Under the pieces are notes generated by a model. The model made no database searches. It saw only the letters and a list, made by a program, of their open reading frames with translations, and was not told the DNA's origin. From Streptomyces pinistramenti (GTDB lineage: Bacteria > Actinomycetota > Actinomycetes > Streptomycetales > Streptomycetaceae): 64,000 bases of DNA. The stretch covers positions 62,001 to 126,000 of the forward strand of contig NZ_JAJCXB010000005.1 of assembly GCF_020564935.1 (NCBI RefSeq). The letters are read 5' to 3'. The position numbers and the translations under genes were made by a program. This document shows, piece by piece, positions 37,801-49,800 of this stretch. The number at the start of each line of letters is the position of its first letter. The stretch's first letter is position 1.

Positions 37801-40800
37801 GCTGTCCACGCTGGACCGGGACTCCGTGTCCGACGTGTCAAGCTCCATCGCCTCGTCGGCGAGGCCGGCGGACACCATCGACTCGTCGTCCGACAGGGAC
37901 GCCTCGTCCTCGTCCTCGGAGGAGAAGGACGCGTCGGACCCGCGGGAGAAGGTGAAGGGCTGCGGCTCGTATCCGCCGCGCAGCCGCAGGACCTCCCGCT
38001 GCATGACATCCTGCTGAGTGGCCTCCTGGGTCTCCTTGGCCGGCTGCTCGGTGGTGGCTTCCCGGGTCGGCTTCCACGGAATGCCGACCGTCAGCGGAGT
38101 CATGCCGCGGGCCTCGCCGAGCTTCTCCGTACCGCGCCAGAAGGTGAACGTCACCCGTACCGAGCCGGTGCGGATCTCGTGCGGCTGAGGGATCTTGGCG
38201 TTGGCGAAGGTCCGGCCCGCCTCGGACTGGAGGGCGATTTCGCGCCTGCGGATACCGCCGCCCGCGTGCACGCCGCCGCGCAGCCCGGACACTCCGGGCG
38301 CGCCGCCCTCGACGCCGATCTGGCCCTGTCCTGTCCACTGCTGGGTGTTCAGCCGCGCCTTGCCGAACCGGTGCCCGGCCTCCGAGCCGATCGCCCGCTC
38401 GGCCTTCTCGTCCAGCCGTTCCAGGGTCAGCTCGTCCAGCAGCTCGAAGGTGGCCGTCACGCGGGTCTGCTTGCCGAACATGTCCTTGAACAGGTCGACG
38501 CTCAGCGTGGAACGCGGGCCGAACGCCGAGGCGTCCGCCTGCGGCGCGGTCACCAGCAGGTGCCGCATCCACGGCTTGAGGACCTGTAGGCCGAAGGCGT
38601 TCTGCGCGGTCTCTCCCCAAGTCCTGGCGTTCTTCTGGGGTTTGGCGTCCCAATCCGAGCCGAGGTACTTGCGGCCGTGGACCCGGAGCATCGCGTGGAC
38701 TCCTCCGATGGAGGGAAGGTCACGGATCACCCAGTCGGTGGAGGGCTCCTGCGGCGTGGCGCGCTGCTTCGGCTGCGACGCGTCGGGGGCCGGTACCTGC
38801 TCCTGCTCCGGTGCCTTCTCCTGCTCCTGCTTCTGCTCCGGAGCGGCCTCCACCAGGACGGAGAAGGCGATCGACACGTCACGGTTGTCCGGCAGGTCAC
38901 GGTTGACCGGCACCTCACCGATGGCGCGGCCCGCCCCGAGCTGGAGCAGCTTCGCCTGGCGGGACAGCCGCACCTGTCGGCGGCGCTCTTCCGTCTCCAC
39001 GAGCTGACGACTGCGCTCGTCCCCCTGCAACTGCCGGAAGACATCGGCGAGCTTCCGGCGGAACGCCCCTGCCGAGGTGGCGGTGGGCTGATCCGTGTCC
39101 GGGACGGACTGCTGCACCGGCTTCTGCTGCCCGATTTTGTGCTGGAGCCGCCGGGCCTGCTCCCGGTAGGTGTACCGCAGTACGCGCCGGTGCAGCCCGT
39201 CGCCGGTGGACCGCATGTCGAAGTAGAGCCGGAGCTTGCCGGTGTAGAACGCCCCAGGGGCCTTGCTCTTGGTGGTCAGCACGGTCTTGCTCGCCGTGCC
39301 GGTGACCGACACCTCGTCGTGGCCTGAGCCACGGCTGCCGCCGAGCCCGCCGAACACGCTGACACCCGGCGCGACCTGGGCCCCGCCGGAGATCTTCAGG
39401 GCGTGCGTGGTGGCCGAACCGGAGCCGAGCGCGGACACCCCGTCCGTGCTGCCCTCGCTGAGGCTGTGCTCCGCCCCGACGGTGAATTCGGTGGTTCCGG
39501 TGTCCGCGACGTGGGACAGGTCGTAGACGCTCGCGGTGATCGCGATGACGCCGCCGCGCACCGGGATGATCAGCGGCTCGTCGGCCATCATGCCGCGCAG
39601 GTGCTGCCGGATCCGGTCGGAGTGCAGCTCCTGCGCCAGGTCCGCCTTGGCCTGCCGCCAGCGCTTGGCCGTACCGAAGGCCCGTATGCCGCGGGTGTTG
39701 AGATCGTCGAGCAGCGTGTGGATCTCGGCGGTGGACGCGGACAGCTCCAGGCCCTGCACGAGGTCGGTGTCGCCGATGCGCCCGTCCTCGATGCGCTTCG
39801 GCACCGGGCGTCGCACCGACGGGGCGGGCGCTATTCCCGTCTTCGGGTCGATGAGGTCACGCTTCGGGAAGGCGAGACGGGTGTCGAGGCCGGCGGTGAC
39901 CGGCAGTTCGACGCTTGCGGACAGGCGCTTCGTCAGCGTGACGTCGAACGCGAACGTGATCTTCGCGTCGAACAGGCCGACGGGCTCGACGGTCTTGCCC
40001 TTGGCCTGTGAGCCGCCACCGGTGTCCATGGCGTGGCCGGTGGTGCTGTCGGACAGGGTCGTGCCGGTGTACTGGACGGTGATCGCGTGCGGGGCCTTGG
40101 CCGTGATGTCGAGGATGCCCGTGGTGCGGCTGCGCCGGTCCTGAACCCGGCCGGTGGACCCGGCCTCCTCGGCGCCGGTCTCGGACTCGAAGTTCTTCTC
40201 GACCGTCCCGACGTAGCGCGGCTCGTGCACCGTCACCGACGCCAGCGACACCTTGGCACTCACCCCGCCGACCGTCACCTCGATGGTCTCGAACGCGTCC
40301 GGGTTCTGGCTGAACTGCGCGATACGCGGGCGCAGGGCGAACGGCTCGATGTGGGTCGCCAGGGCGGCCCTGGCCTTCGGCCAGTCCGAGCCGAAGTGCG
40401 GCTTCAGCACCTCTTCGAGCGCGGTGTGCGGCCACGTGCCGCGGTGCACGCTCAGGACGTGGTCGGTCAGCGCGAGGCGCTGCTGCCGCGTCACCCGGAG
40501 CGGCGCCCGCAGCTCGTCCTGCTTCGCCGCTTCCTGCTTCTCCGCCTCGGCCTGCTGCTTGAGCTTGCTCAGCAGCTTGCGGACCTCGACGTCCCGCGTG
40601 TAGACGGCGGGTCCGTCCGTCTCCACGGTGACCTGCTCGCACAGCGCACGGGGGATGGCCACGATGAAGGGCACCGTCGCCACTTCGTGCGCGGGATCGG
40701 CCACGATGACGCGCCCGTGCGAGTCGGTGACCTGGAACCGCACCGTGGCCTCGCCGGAGAACACCACCATCGGCTCGGGGTACTTGGCGTTGTTGACGCT

Positions 40801-43800
40801 CTTGGCCTGCCGGCCGGCACGGGTGCCGGTGCGGGTACGCGTCGAGTGGCCGCCGCCCGCCGTCGGCTGGATGTTGCTCGCCTGCGGCAGGGTGGCGTCG
40901 CCGCCGCCGAGCGCCTGCCAACCGCTTTCCTGCCAGACCAGGGTGCGCTGCGCGCCGCCGGTCGTGGTCTCGCTGAGCACGTTCAGCTCGGACTTGTCGA
41001 TCGTCCGCAGATACGCCAGCTTCTGCACCTCGGCCTCGGCCGACATCGCCCGGTGGCCATGGCTGACCGAGCTGCTGAGCTGCTCGCTGGTGAGGCGTCC
41101 GCCCCGCGTCATCGCGCCGAGCCAGGACGCGAGACGCTCACCGCGGAAGCTGCTGTGGAAGAGCGCGGCGAGGCTTTGCCACTCCTTCTTCCCGAAGACC
41201 GGCTCGCCCAGCTTGTCGATGCGTTCGCGGATCCCGATCCGCAGCGGCTGCTGCGTCTCGCGGGATCCCTGCGGGCTCTCCTGCGGGACCAGCTCGAAGT
41301 CGCCGCCGGTGAACAGGCCGTGGATGACGGCGGTGTCGGGCAGCCCGCCGCCCTTGGCGGGGTCGCTCGACCACGTGGTCAGCGGCGGCGCGAAGGTGGT
41401 GTCCCCCTTGGCGAAGGTCTTCGGGCTCAGTCGCTTGACCTGCCGGTCCTGGGACGCGGACGTGCCGCTCAGCGCCTGCTGCGCCCACGGCGTCTCGAAG
41501 ACCGTGCGCTCGTCGCTGATCTCGGTCTCCGACGCCTCGGAGAGCGAGCGGAAGCCGAGCGTGGTGTGCGCCGTGGCGGATTCCGGCTGCTCCATGTCGC
41601 CGGTGGCGCGGACGAAGCGGACGTGCAGCACGGCCACTCCGTCGAAGACCGAGCCGGGGACCTTGGTCTTGGTGGCCGCTCCGGTCCGGGTGGAGAACCC
41701 GTCGATGACGATCGCGTCGGCGCCCGCCTGCCCTGCGAGCCGTCCGCTGAGCTTGCCGGGAACCTGGCCGAACGGGGTCACCTGCCCGGCGCCCGTGACC
41801 GTCTTGCTGGAGCCGGATGCCGACGGGTGGGTGACGGTGCGCGTCACGTCGGTCCCGACGTTGAACTCCGTCTCCTTGGTGTCGCGCACATGCCGCATGG
41901 TGGCGACCTCGGCGGAGAACAGCACCGAGCCCAGTCCTTCGGCCAGGCTGATCTCCAGCGGCTCGCCGCTCATCATCGCGGTGAACTGCTCGTGCAGCAG
42001 GCCGAAGTCCACCCGGCTCAGCACCTGGGTGCGGATCTCGGGCCAGCGGTCGCCGAACACCTCGCGCCCGACCTCGTCGGGCGACTTGCCACCGGCGACC
42101 TTCTGCGTCAGCACGTCCTCCAGGCCGCCGTTGAGCGACTGGCCGGACAGGTCGGCGGGGTGGACGTCGATGACGATGTCCGTGCCCCCGATGGCGTGCA
42201 GATCGCGCACCCGGGCCGACGGGATCCGGTGTACGGGGGGCGCAGCGGTGTGCGCGGACGAATCGGCCTCGGGGACCAGCAGCAGCGTGGGAACGGTGGC
42301 GGTGAGCCGCTGCGTACGGGGGCCGCTCTGCCCGGCCGTGACGGGCTGGTTCCCGATCGGCATGATCTGTCCGCCGCTGCCGGTGCCGGTCGCCGTCACG
42401 TCGGAGAAGTCGAACGTGAACTCGGCGACGGCCCGGACGGCCAGCGCCTTGTCCGAGGTCTTGCCGCGCGCGAACATCCGGCCGGTCCGCTCGGTGGTGA
42501 CACCGGTGGTGCCGTCCTCGCTGCTGTTCGCCAGGAAGTCGACCCGGCCGCCCGCGAAGGCCACCCGGACGTCGGCACCGAAGGTGCGGCGCAGGCGCCG
42601 GTCCTTGCCGTGGCCCGATCCGGACGCGGACTCCGCGCCGTTCTCGAACTCGACCTTGGGCAGCTCCTCGTCCGTCACCGCCTCGCGCAGTACCGCGCCG
42701 ACCTCGATCTCCCCGGACCAGCCGGGTACCTCGATCGGAACCCACCGCTTGCCGCCCCGGGTCAGCCCGGACAGCCACGGCTTCATCTCTTCGGTGCCGA
42801 GGTAGGACAGCAGCTGGCCGCGCGCCATCGCGGCCTTCTCGGCGCCCAGCGCCGCTTCGAGCGCGGGCATCAGCTGCTCGACGATCGCTTCCTCGGACTC
42901 TCCGAGGCCGTACACGATGTCCCCGGCGCTGAGCCGGCCTTCGGTCAACCGGGCGGGAACGGACGGCAGTTGCGGCGCGGACTGCGCCGGCTGCTCCTGT
43001 TCCTGCTTCGCCTCCTCGGAGGAGACGGCGCGGGTGTCCGTCGTCGCCGGCGCGGTCACCGAAGCCGAGGCCGAAGCCTGGGGCTGGGGCTCGGCCTGCG
43101 TCTGGACCGTCGTCGTGGCCTGGTAGTGCTCGACGTACTGCCCGTTCCCCCTCGGGAGTTGCACCCGCACCACGTGCACCGGGTTGTCGCCGTCGGCGAG
43201 CTGGTTCCAGGTGGTGTTGCCGCGGTGGAGGACGGCCGGAGTGATGCCGAACACCTGCGGGAACAGGGCCGGGACGAAGTCGCCGGCGAGGTGGTTGTAG
43301 CTGCCGGGGGTCCTGATGTCCTGGACGATCGCGTCGATGACACCCGAGCCCCGCAGCACCTGGCGCCAGGCGTCGGCGTCGCCGTTCGCCACCGCGTCCT
43401 GCACGGCGGCGGGCTGCGCCTGGATGTGCGCGCGGATCCGCTGCCCGACGGAGTTCTCCGGGCCGCTGTGGAACTCGGCCTGCAGGGAGGGCAGCACCAT
43501 GTCCCAGAACTGCGGGTCGTCGGCCCCCAGGCCCTCGGCGAGCCGGTCCGCGAGGGTGGCGCGCAGTGTCGCGATGTCCTGGGTGGGCAGCTCGTTCGCC
43601 CGCCCGGACGCCTGGAGCGTCCGGATCACGGCGTGGAAGAAGCAGTCGCCGTCCTCGGCGACCTGCTCGGGCCGCAGCCCGGACGACCGCAGTCCGCCCG
43701 CCTGGGCAAAGTCCACCCCGAGCGCCACCCATTCCTGGGGCACGGGGGTGGCCACGGTCGCGGTGGTCTCTTCGGTGACCTCGGACGACGGGGTCGGCTG

Positions 43801-46800
43801 CGTCGACCGGGACGCCTGGTCCTGGGCGTCCTCCTGCCGGCCGTTCTGCTCGGCGGACTGCTCGTCCGTCGTGCCGGTGGCCGTGGCCGGCGCGGCGACG
43901 GTGACCGACACCATGCCGTTCTCGGACGGGCCCCAGGTGAGGGTGTGGTCCTTGGTGGCCGGGTCGCGGTCGAGCACCGGGCGGATGAAGCGGTCGGTGA
44001 AGGCGCTGCGGGTCAGGGTCTTGCCATAGGCCGCGACGGTGCCCTCGGTCTCCGGGCCGGGCGGCGTGACCTCGGTGACCTGCCACACCTGGGCGCCCGG
44101 TGTCTCCGGGACCTCCTGGGCGCGCCGGAGGTCGAGGAGCAGCGCGTCGCTGCGGTCGCGCGCGGCGTCCCGCGGCACGTACCAGCCGGAGGCGGTACGG
44201 ATCGCCGTGCCGCCGGCCCCGCCGAGGTTCAGCAGCGTCCCCTCCGGGGACAGGCTGAGGGCCAGCAGGTCGGAGACGCGGTAGACGGCGTCGAAGGTGT
44301 CGGCGGCCCAACGGACGCGTCCGACGACCCGCTCGGTGCTGATGGTCACCCGCACGTAGGCGCCGGTGAGGCCGTGCACGTTCCAGTAGGTGTCCATCGC
44401 CGCGCCGTTGACGCGGTTCATGGCCCAGCCGGTGGTGCCGGTCGTCAGGCTGGTGGTCTGGCTGAGGTTCACGCCGCCGGTGGCCGTGCCCGTCGCCGTG
44501 CCGGGCAGCGTGTGTCCGGGAGTGGCGTCGCCCTCCACGGAGTTGCCGCGGCTGTCGGTGGTGGAGAAGCTGCTGTTCTGCGAGCCGTAGTCGCTGCGCT
44601 CGCTGGTGCCCTTGCGGTCGGCGAGGTGCGGCCCGACCCAGGCGGGCACGATCGCGATCCGCACCTGCCCCCTGGTGTCCGCGAGGATCTGGTCGACGGT
44701 CTGGAGGTCGGACTGCAGCTCGGTGGGCTCGCTGGTCAGCCCGTGCTGGATCAGGTGCCTGGTCAGCACGTCGGGGTTGATCAGCTTGCGCAGGGTGTCG
44801 AGCGAGAGCCGCCCGCGCCCCGCGAGGTCGCCCACCGGGCCGTCGAAGTGCCGCAGGTCGTCCAGCAGGGTGTCGAACAGCCGGCGCACGGCCTCCGGAT
44901 TGAGCTGGACCAGCGCCGCCTTGCGGGAGAGTTCCGCGCCGGAGATCGCGTGCCGCTCGGCGAAGGAGGGCACGTCCAGGAAGCGCTGGATCCGGGGGAC
45001 CGGCGGCGCCTTGAGGGGCTGGCCCGCCAGTTCCGACACCGGGACCAGTACCTCTTCGCGCAGCGGAACGGTGGCGGTGTGCGTGCCGCCCTTGTCGCTC
45101 TGGGCGAGCTTCGCCAGCGGGCGGGCCAGGCCCCCGCTGAGGGTGGCGGCGGTCTGCGAGACCCGGACGGTCTCCTGAAGGGTGATCTCCAGCGTGCCGT
45201 TCACCGTGTACGAGGCCAGCGGCCCGCTGAGGGTGAAGGCGTCGTGGCGGCGGGACATCAGGCTGGCCGCCACGGTCCGGGCGGACTGCCGGGAGCGGGT
45301 GAACGACGGCGCCGACTCGGATGCGGTGGCCCCGGCCTGGACGCTCTTGCCCTTCGTCCGCGTATGACCGGGCTCGGTACGGACGTTGGACTGGATGTAC
45401 TGGCTGACGGTGCCGTCGGTGACCTCGCCGGTGTGCACCGCGTCGGCGCGGTCGCGGTCGAGGCGGATGACGATCTGGAGGTTCCGGCGGTAACCGGGGC
45501 CGCCGGAGGACAGCGGGCGCAGGACCACGCCGGCCCCGCGCATGGCGTTGACCATGGCGGTCAGGGCGCCGGGCGTCAGCATCATGTCCAGCGTCCCGGA
45601 GAGGCTGGCGCCCGGGACCTCAAGCGTCCACAGGGCGTTGCGGCTGTGGGGCGCGTGCCGGGTCAGCAGGTCGTTGAGGCTGTGCATGATCTGGCGGGAC
45701 AGCGGCTCGCCGGTGCTGTTGGCCGGCAGCAGGCGCTCGGTGACGGTGGTGAGCGGCAGTGCGTGGGCCGGCAGCTGCTGCGGGACCTGCTCCGTCCGGG
45801 AGGTGCCGGGAGCGGTGGTGGCCGGGGCGGGCGTGGGGAGCTGCGGCTGGAGGAAGAGGACGCCGTCGTCGATGACGGTGTTCGCCGGCGTCGGTTTCTT
45901 CGACGCCCAGGTGCGGATCTGGTTGCGGTCCTCGCCGATCGCGGTGACCGTCCAGGTGATCCGCCCGGTGTGCAGCGTGTGCGGCACGCCGTTGCGCATG
46001 ATGTAGCGGCCCGGATTGACGTTCAGGATCCGGGTGGTGCTCCGGCCGCGGCTGTCGCCGGCCGAGTAGGTGACGGAGCCGCCGCCCTGCTCGGCACCCG
46101 AACCACCGCTGAGGCTCACGGTGTTGCTGTGGTTGCGGAAGAAGTTGCTGGTGGTGACGGAGTCGCCGCCGGTGAACCCGGAGGAGTGCTCGTCGAGGTC
46201 CATCGTGGTGAGGGCGAGAGTGCCAGGACGGGTGCGCCGGACGTTGCTGATCTCGGCCTGGAGGACAAGGCGGATATCCCGGTCGGTGAACAGACCGTCG
46301 AGCACGAACCGGCCGGCCGCCGAATGGGACGCGCTGTGCAGCGCCCCGATGAGCTGGTCGGACGTGACCAGGTCCTGGGCGTGCAGAGCGGCGATCTCCT
46401 CGGGCGCGCCGAGCTGCTTCAGCACCTCGGTCACGCTGCGGCGTACGTCTTCCACGCCGGTCACGTCGACCACCCGGTCGCGTTGGGTCAGCGTGTACGG
46501 AGCGTCTTCCAGCGGCTGTGGGGAATCTTCCTGGGTCTGCTCGGAACCGGCCGCCGCCTGTTCCGGTGCGGTCTGCGGAAGAGTCGTCTCCTCTTCCGGC
46601 CAGACCGGCGCCAGCCACTTGCCCTCGCCGTTCAGCGCACCCCGGTGGGCGGTGTGCTCGCTGAGCTTCGGCGGGGCGTCGTCGCCGTGCACCTTGCCCC
46701 AGGTGTCGAGCAGCAGCTTCTCGGCCTTGTCGACGGGGCTGTGCGGCGTGAGCCGGACGACGGTGACCGACAGCCGCAGGCGCACCCGGTAGGTGTAGAG

Positions 46801-49800
46801 AGCGCTCTCGTTCTCCTCGGACGCGGGCCACGCGTACCCATGGAGCTGATACGTGTAGTACGAGTTCGCGTGCTGCCTGCCATCGGTGCGCGACATCGAG
46901 AAGCCGGCCGCGTACCCCGGGCTCGCCACGGTGCCGATGCCCATGGAGAGGCTGCTGCTGAGCCCGAGAGTGGCGCTGTACGTCTCGGAGTTGGCGGTGT
47001 CCCGCATGGCGGCGGGCCAGCGGTCGAAGCCGACGTTGCGCATCCGCCGGCCGGACGTCGGGACGATCGTCCCGTTCTCGGTCACGGGCATGCGCTCGCC
47101 CTGCACGGTGAAGCTGATCACTTCCTGGACGTTGTCCGGGAGCCGGCGGGTCGTCCGGCGCGTGATGCCGTCCGGCGAGAACAGCTCCGCCATCTGGTGG
47201 CTCAGCGACGCCGGGTGGAAGTGGGCTTCCAGGAAGCCCGTGAGGTCGGCGAGTTCGACGTCGCTCCAGGAGGAGATCCCGGTCTTCTTCTCGGCCTCCC
47301 GCAGCGCCAGCCGCAGCTCGCTCCGGATGTCCGACTCGACGGAGAGCGCGGCCGGTTCGGTCAGCCCGGTGGGTCCTGTCGCCTTGGACAGCTCCTGCGG
47401 CGGAGCGGGAACGGCGGCGGTCTCCTGCTCCTGCGGCGACGCAGTGAGCGGCGCGTACAGGTCGGTGGACCCACCGCTCTGCTCGGAGTTCTCCCGCAGG
47501 ATCGCCTCGTCGAGCGCCTTGCGGAAGTCGTCGGCCTGGTCGGCAGGCACCCGCACGACGACGGCGACGTCCTCGGAGTACGCCCGGCCGGGGTGGCCGA
47601 GCAGGCGGGAACTCGCGTCGAGCCGGACGGTCAGCAGGAACGGCACACTCGGGCCGTTGTGCCGCACCGTCTGCCACTGCCCGCCGGCCAGGTCGGACCC
47701 GGCGCCGGAGCCGGACGCGGTGCTCGCGGACAGCGTGAGCGGCGAGGACTTCGCGGAGAACAGCGGCAGCACACCCGACCCCGGTGCCACGGACATCCCG
47801 CCGCTGACCGAACGTCCGGTGCCGACAACGGTGCTGTTGCCGTGGATGCCCAGCCTGCGGTTGTTGTGCACGGTGGGGATGTCGGAGGCGTCGGCGATCT
47901 GCTCGGCGGCGCGGACGCGTCCCCGGAGCGAGGTGAGGAGGACGTCGCCGCCGGCCAGGTGGAACCGCGGCAGGGTCGTCTCACCCCCCAGCACCCACGC
48001 GAGGTCCGTCATCACGTTCAACTCGCCGATGCGGTTGTGCAGGTACTCGTGCAGCTCCGATGCGGCCTGCGCCTCCAGGTGCGCGGCGAACAGCCGGTCG
48101 CGGAGCGCGCCGAGGTTGCCGACCTGCTGGGCCACGAAGGGGAAGCGCAGGACCTGCTGGGTGAACCGGTCCAGGGCCTCGATCGTCGCCGTGCCGGAAA
48201 GGCCCTGCTGCCACGGGTTCTTGGGCTTTCCGGCGGCCAGCTCGACCAGTTCGGACGGGAAGGCCGTCACCAGGTTGCCGACCACGGCGCGCGCGAAGGT
48301 GCCGCCGCCGGGCGGTGTGGTGCTGACGGTCAGCTCGGCACCCGGGAAGGAGAAGTGCGTCAGCTCCCCGCCGAGGTCCAGCGACGGCTTGGTGTAGACG
48401 AGGCGGGACTGGCTGTGGCTTTCGGAGTGCGTCGACTTGGTGCTGAAGGCGGCCTTGGGGCCCAGGGCCAGGCCGCCGCCCGCGAGGGCGACCGAGCCGG
48501 TCTCGCCGCCGGTGAGAGTGCCGCTGTTGGCGACACCGGTGGACAGGGAGGCGCCCCGGTTGGAGCCGGCCTCCTGGAGGCCGATGTTCTTCTCCCCGTG
48601 CGGCCGGTACTGCTCGTCGAGCTGCACGGCTCGGTCGCGGTGGATGCCGGTGAGCGTGATCCGGACGGTGTACGGCTGCGACGCCTGTGATTCGCGCAGG
48701 GTCAGGCCGCCGTCCAGCAGCCGCCGGGCGAAGTCGCGGGGGCTCAGCCCGGACAGCAGCCGGCCGACCGCGTTGCGTACGGCGCCCGGCAGCCAGTCGG
48801 GAGCATCCGGCGGCAGCAGGCCCGCGATGAGGTCGGCGATACGGCGGGGCCCGGAGCCGGCCTGCTCGCTGCCGCCGTCCTCCTCCTGGGCACGGGGCAG
48901 TTCGGTGCCGTCGAAGTGGACTCCGTCGAAGGAGACCACGCTGCCGAAGGTGCCCAGCGGGAAGCTCTTCGGCGTCTCGGCGAAGCCGGTCGGCGGCTGC
49001 CGGCGGGGTGCGGGCGCGGATTCGGTGAACAGGCCCGCGAGGGATTCCAGGACCTCGTCGGCGTCGGCGTCGGTCAGCGACGGGGACTGGGACGGGGACT
49101 GCGAGTGGGCCGTCGGCGTCGTCACGTCGGACGCCGGTGCCTTCTCGACGGTCCCGGAAACGTCGGTCAGGTGCAGCTCTCGGGCGTCGGACGCGGTGGC
49201 CGTGGTGACCGTGGCGGAGACCGTCCCGGCCTGCTCGTTGCCGACGGACGACTCCTGCGCGCCCTGCTCCTGCCTCTCCTCCTGCTCCTTCCCCTTCTGG
49301 TCCTTCTGTGCCTTCGGTGCCGTGGACTGCGGGGCGACGGGCGTGATCTCGTCCGCCCCGTGCGAGGTGTCGTCCGTCCGGGACGCCGACCCCTCCGCCT
49401 CGTCCACCGGCGCCGGTGCCTGCGCCGTGACGTGCACGGTGCCGTCCGGGCCCGGCTTTTCCCAGGTGAGGACGTGCCCGGCGGAGTCCTGGTCAAGGTT
49501 GGGGCGGATGTAGCGCTCTTCGAACTCCGCGTGCGTCAGGCTCTTGCCGTGCGCGAGGACGGTGTCGCCCTCGCCGGCCTTGGCCTGCCAGACGAGGGTG
49601 TCGTCCACGGCGGGGAGCTGCTGGGCGTGCGCCAGGTCCCGCAGCACCGGGTCGTGCCAGCCGGCCGCCGTGTGCGGCGGCACGAACCAGCCGGAAGGCG
49701 TACGGATCGCCGACTCCGCGAGGCCACCGAGCCCCAGCAGGGCCGCTTCCGGCGAGAACCGCATCGCCAGCAGGTCGGTGACCTTGAAGACGACGGTCAG

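Noticed and set aside
40033..48690. Plus-strand open frame of 2,885 codons
   Set aside because: Shadow of the giant minus-strand gene; very Arg/Gly/Val/Gln-rich, no recognisable domain, and third-position GC supports only the minus frame.
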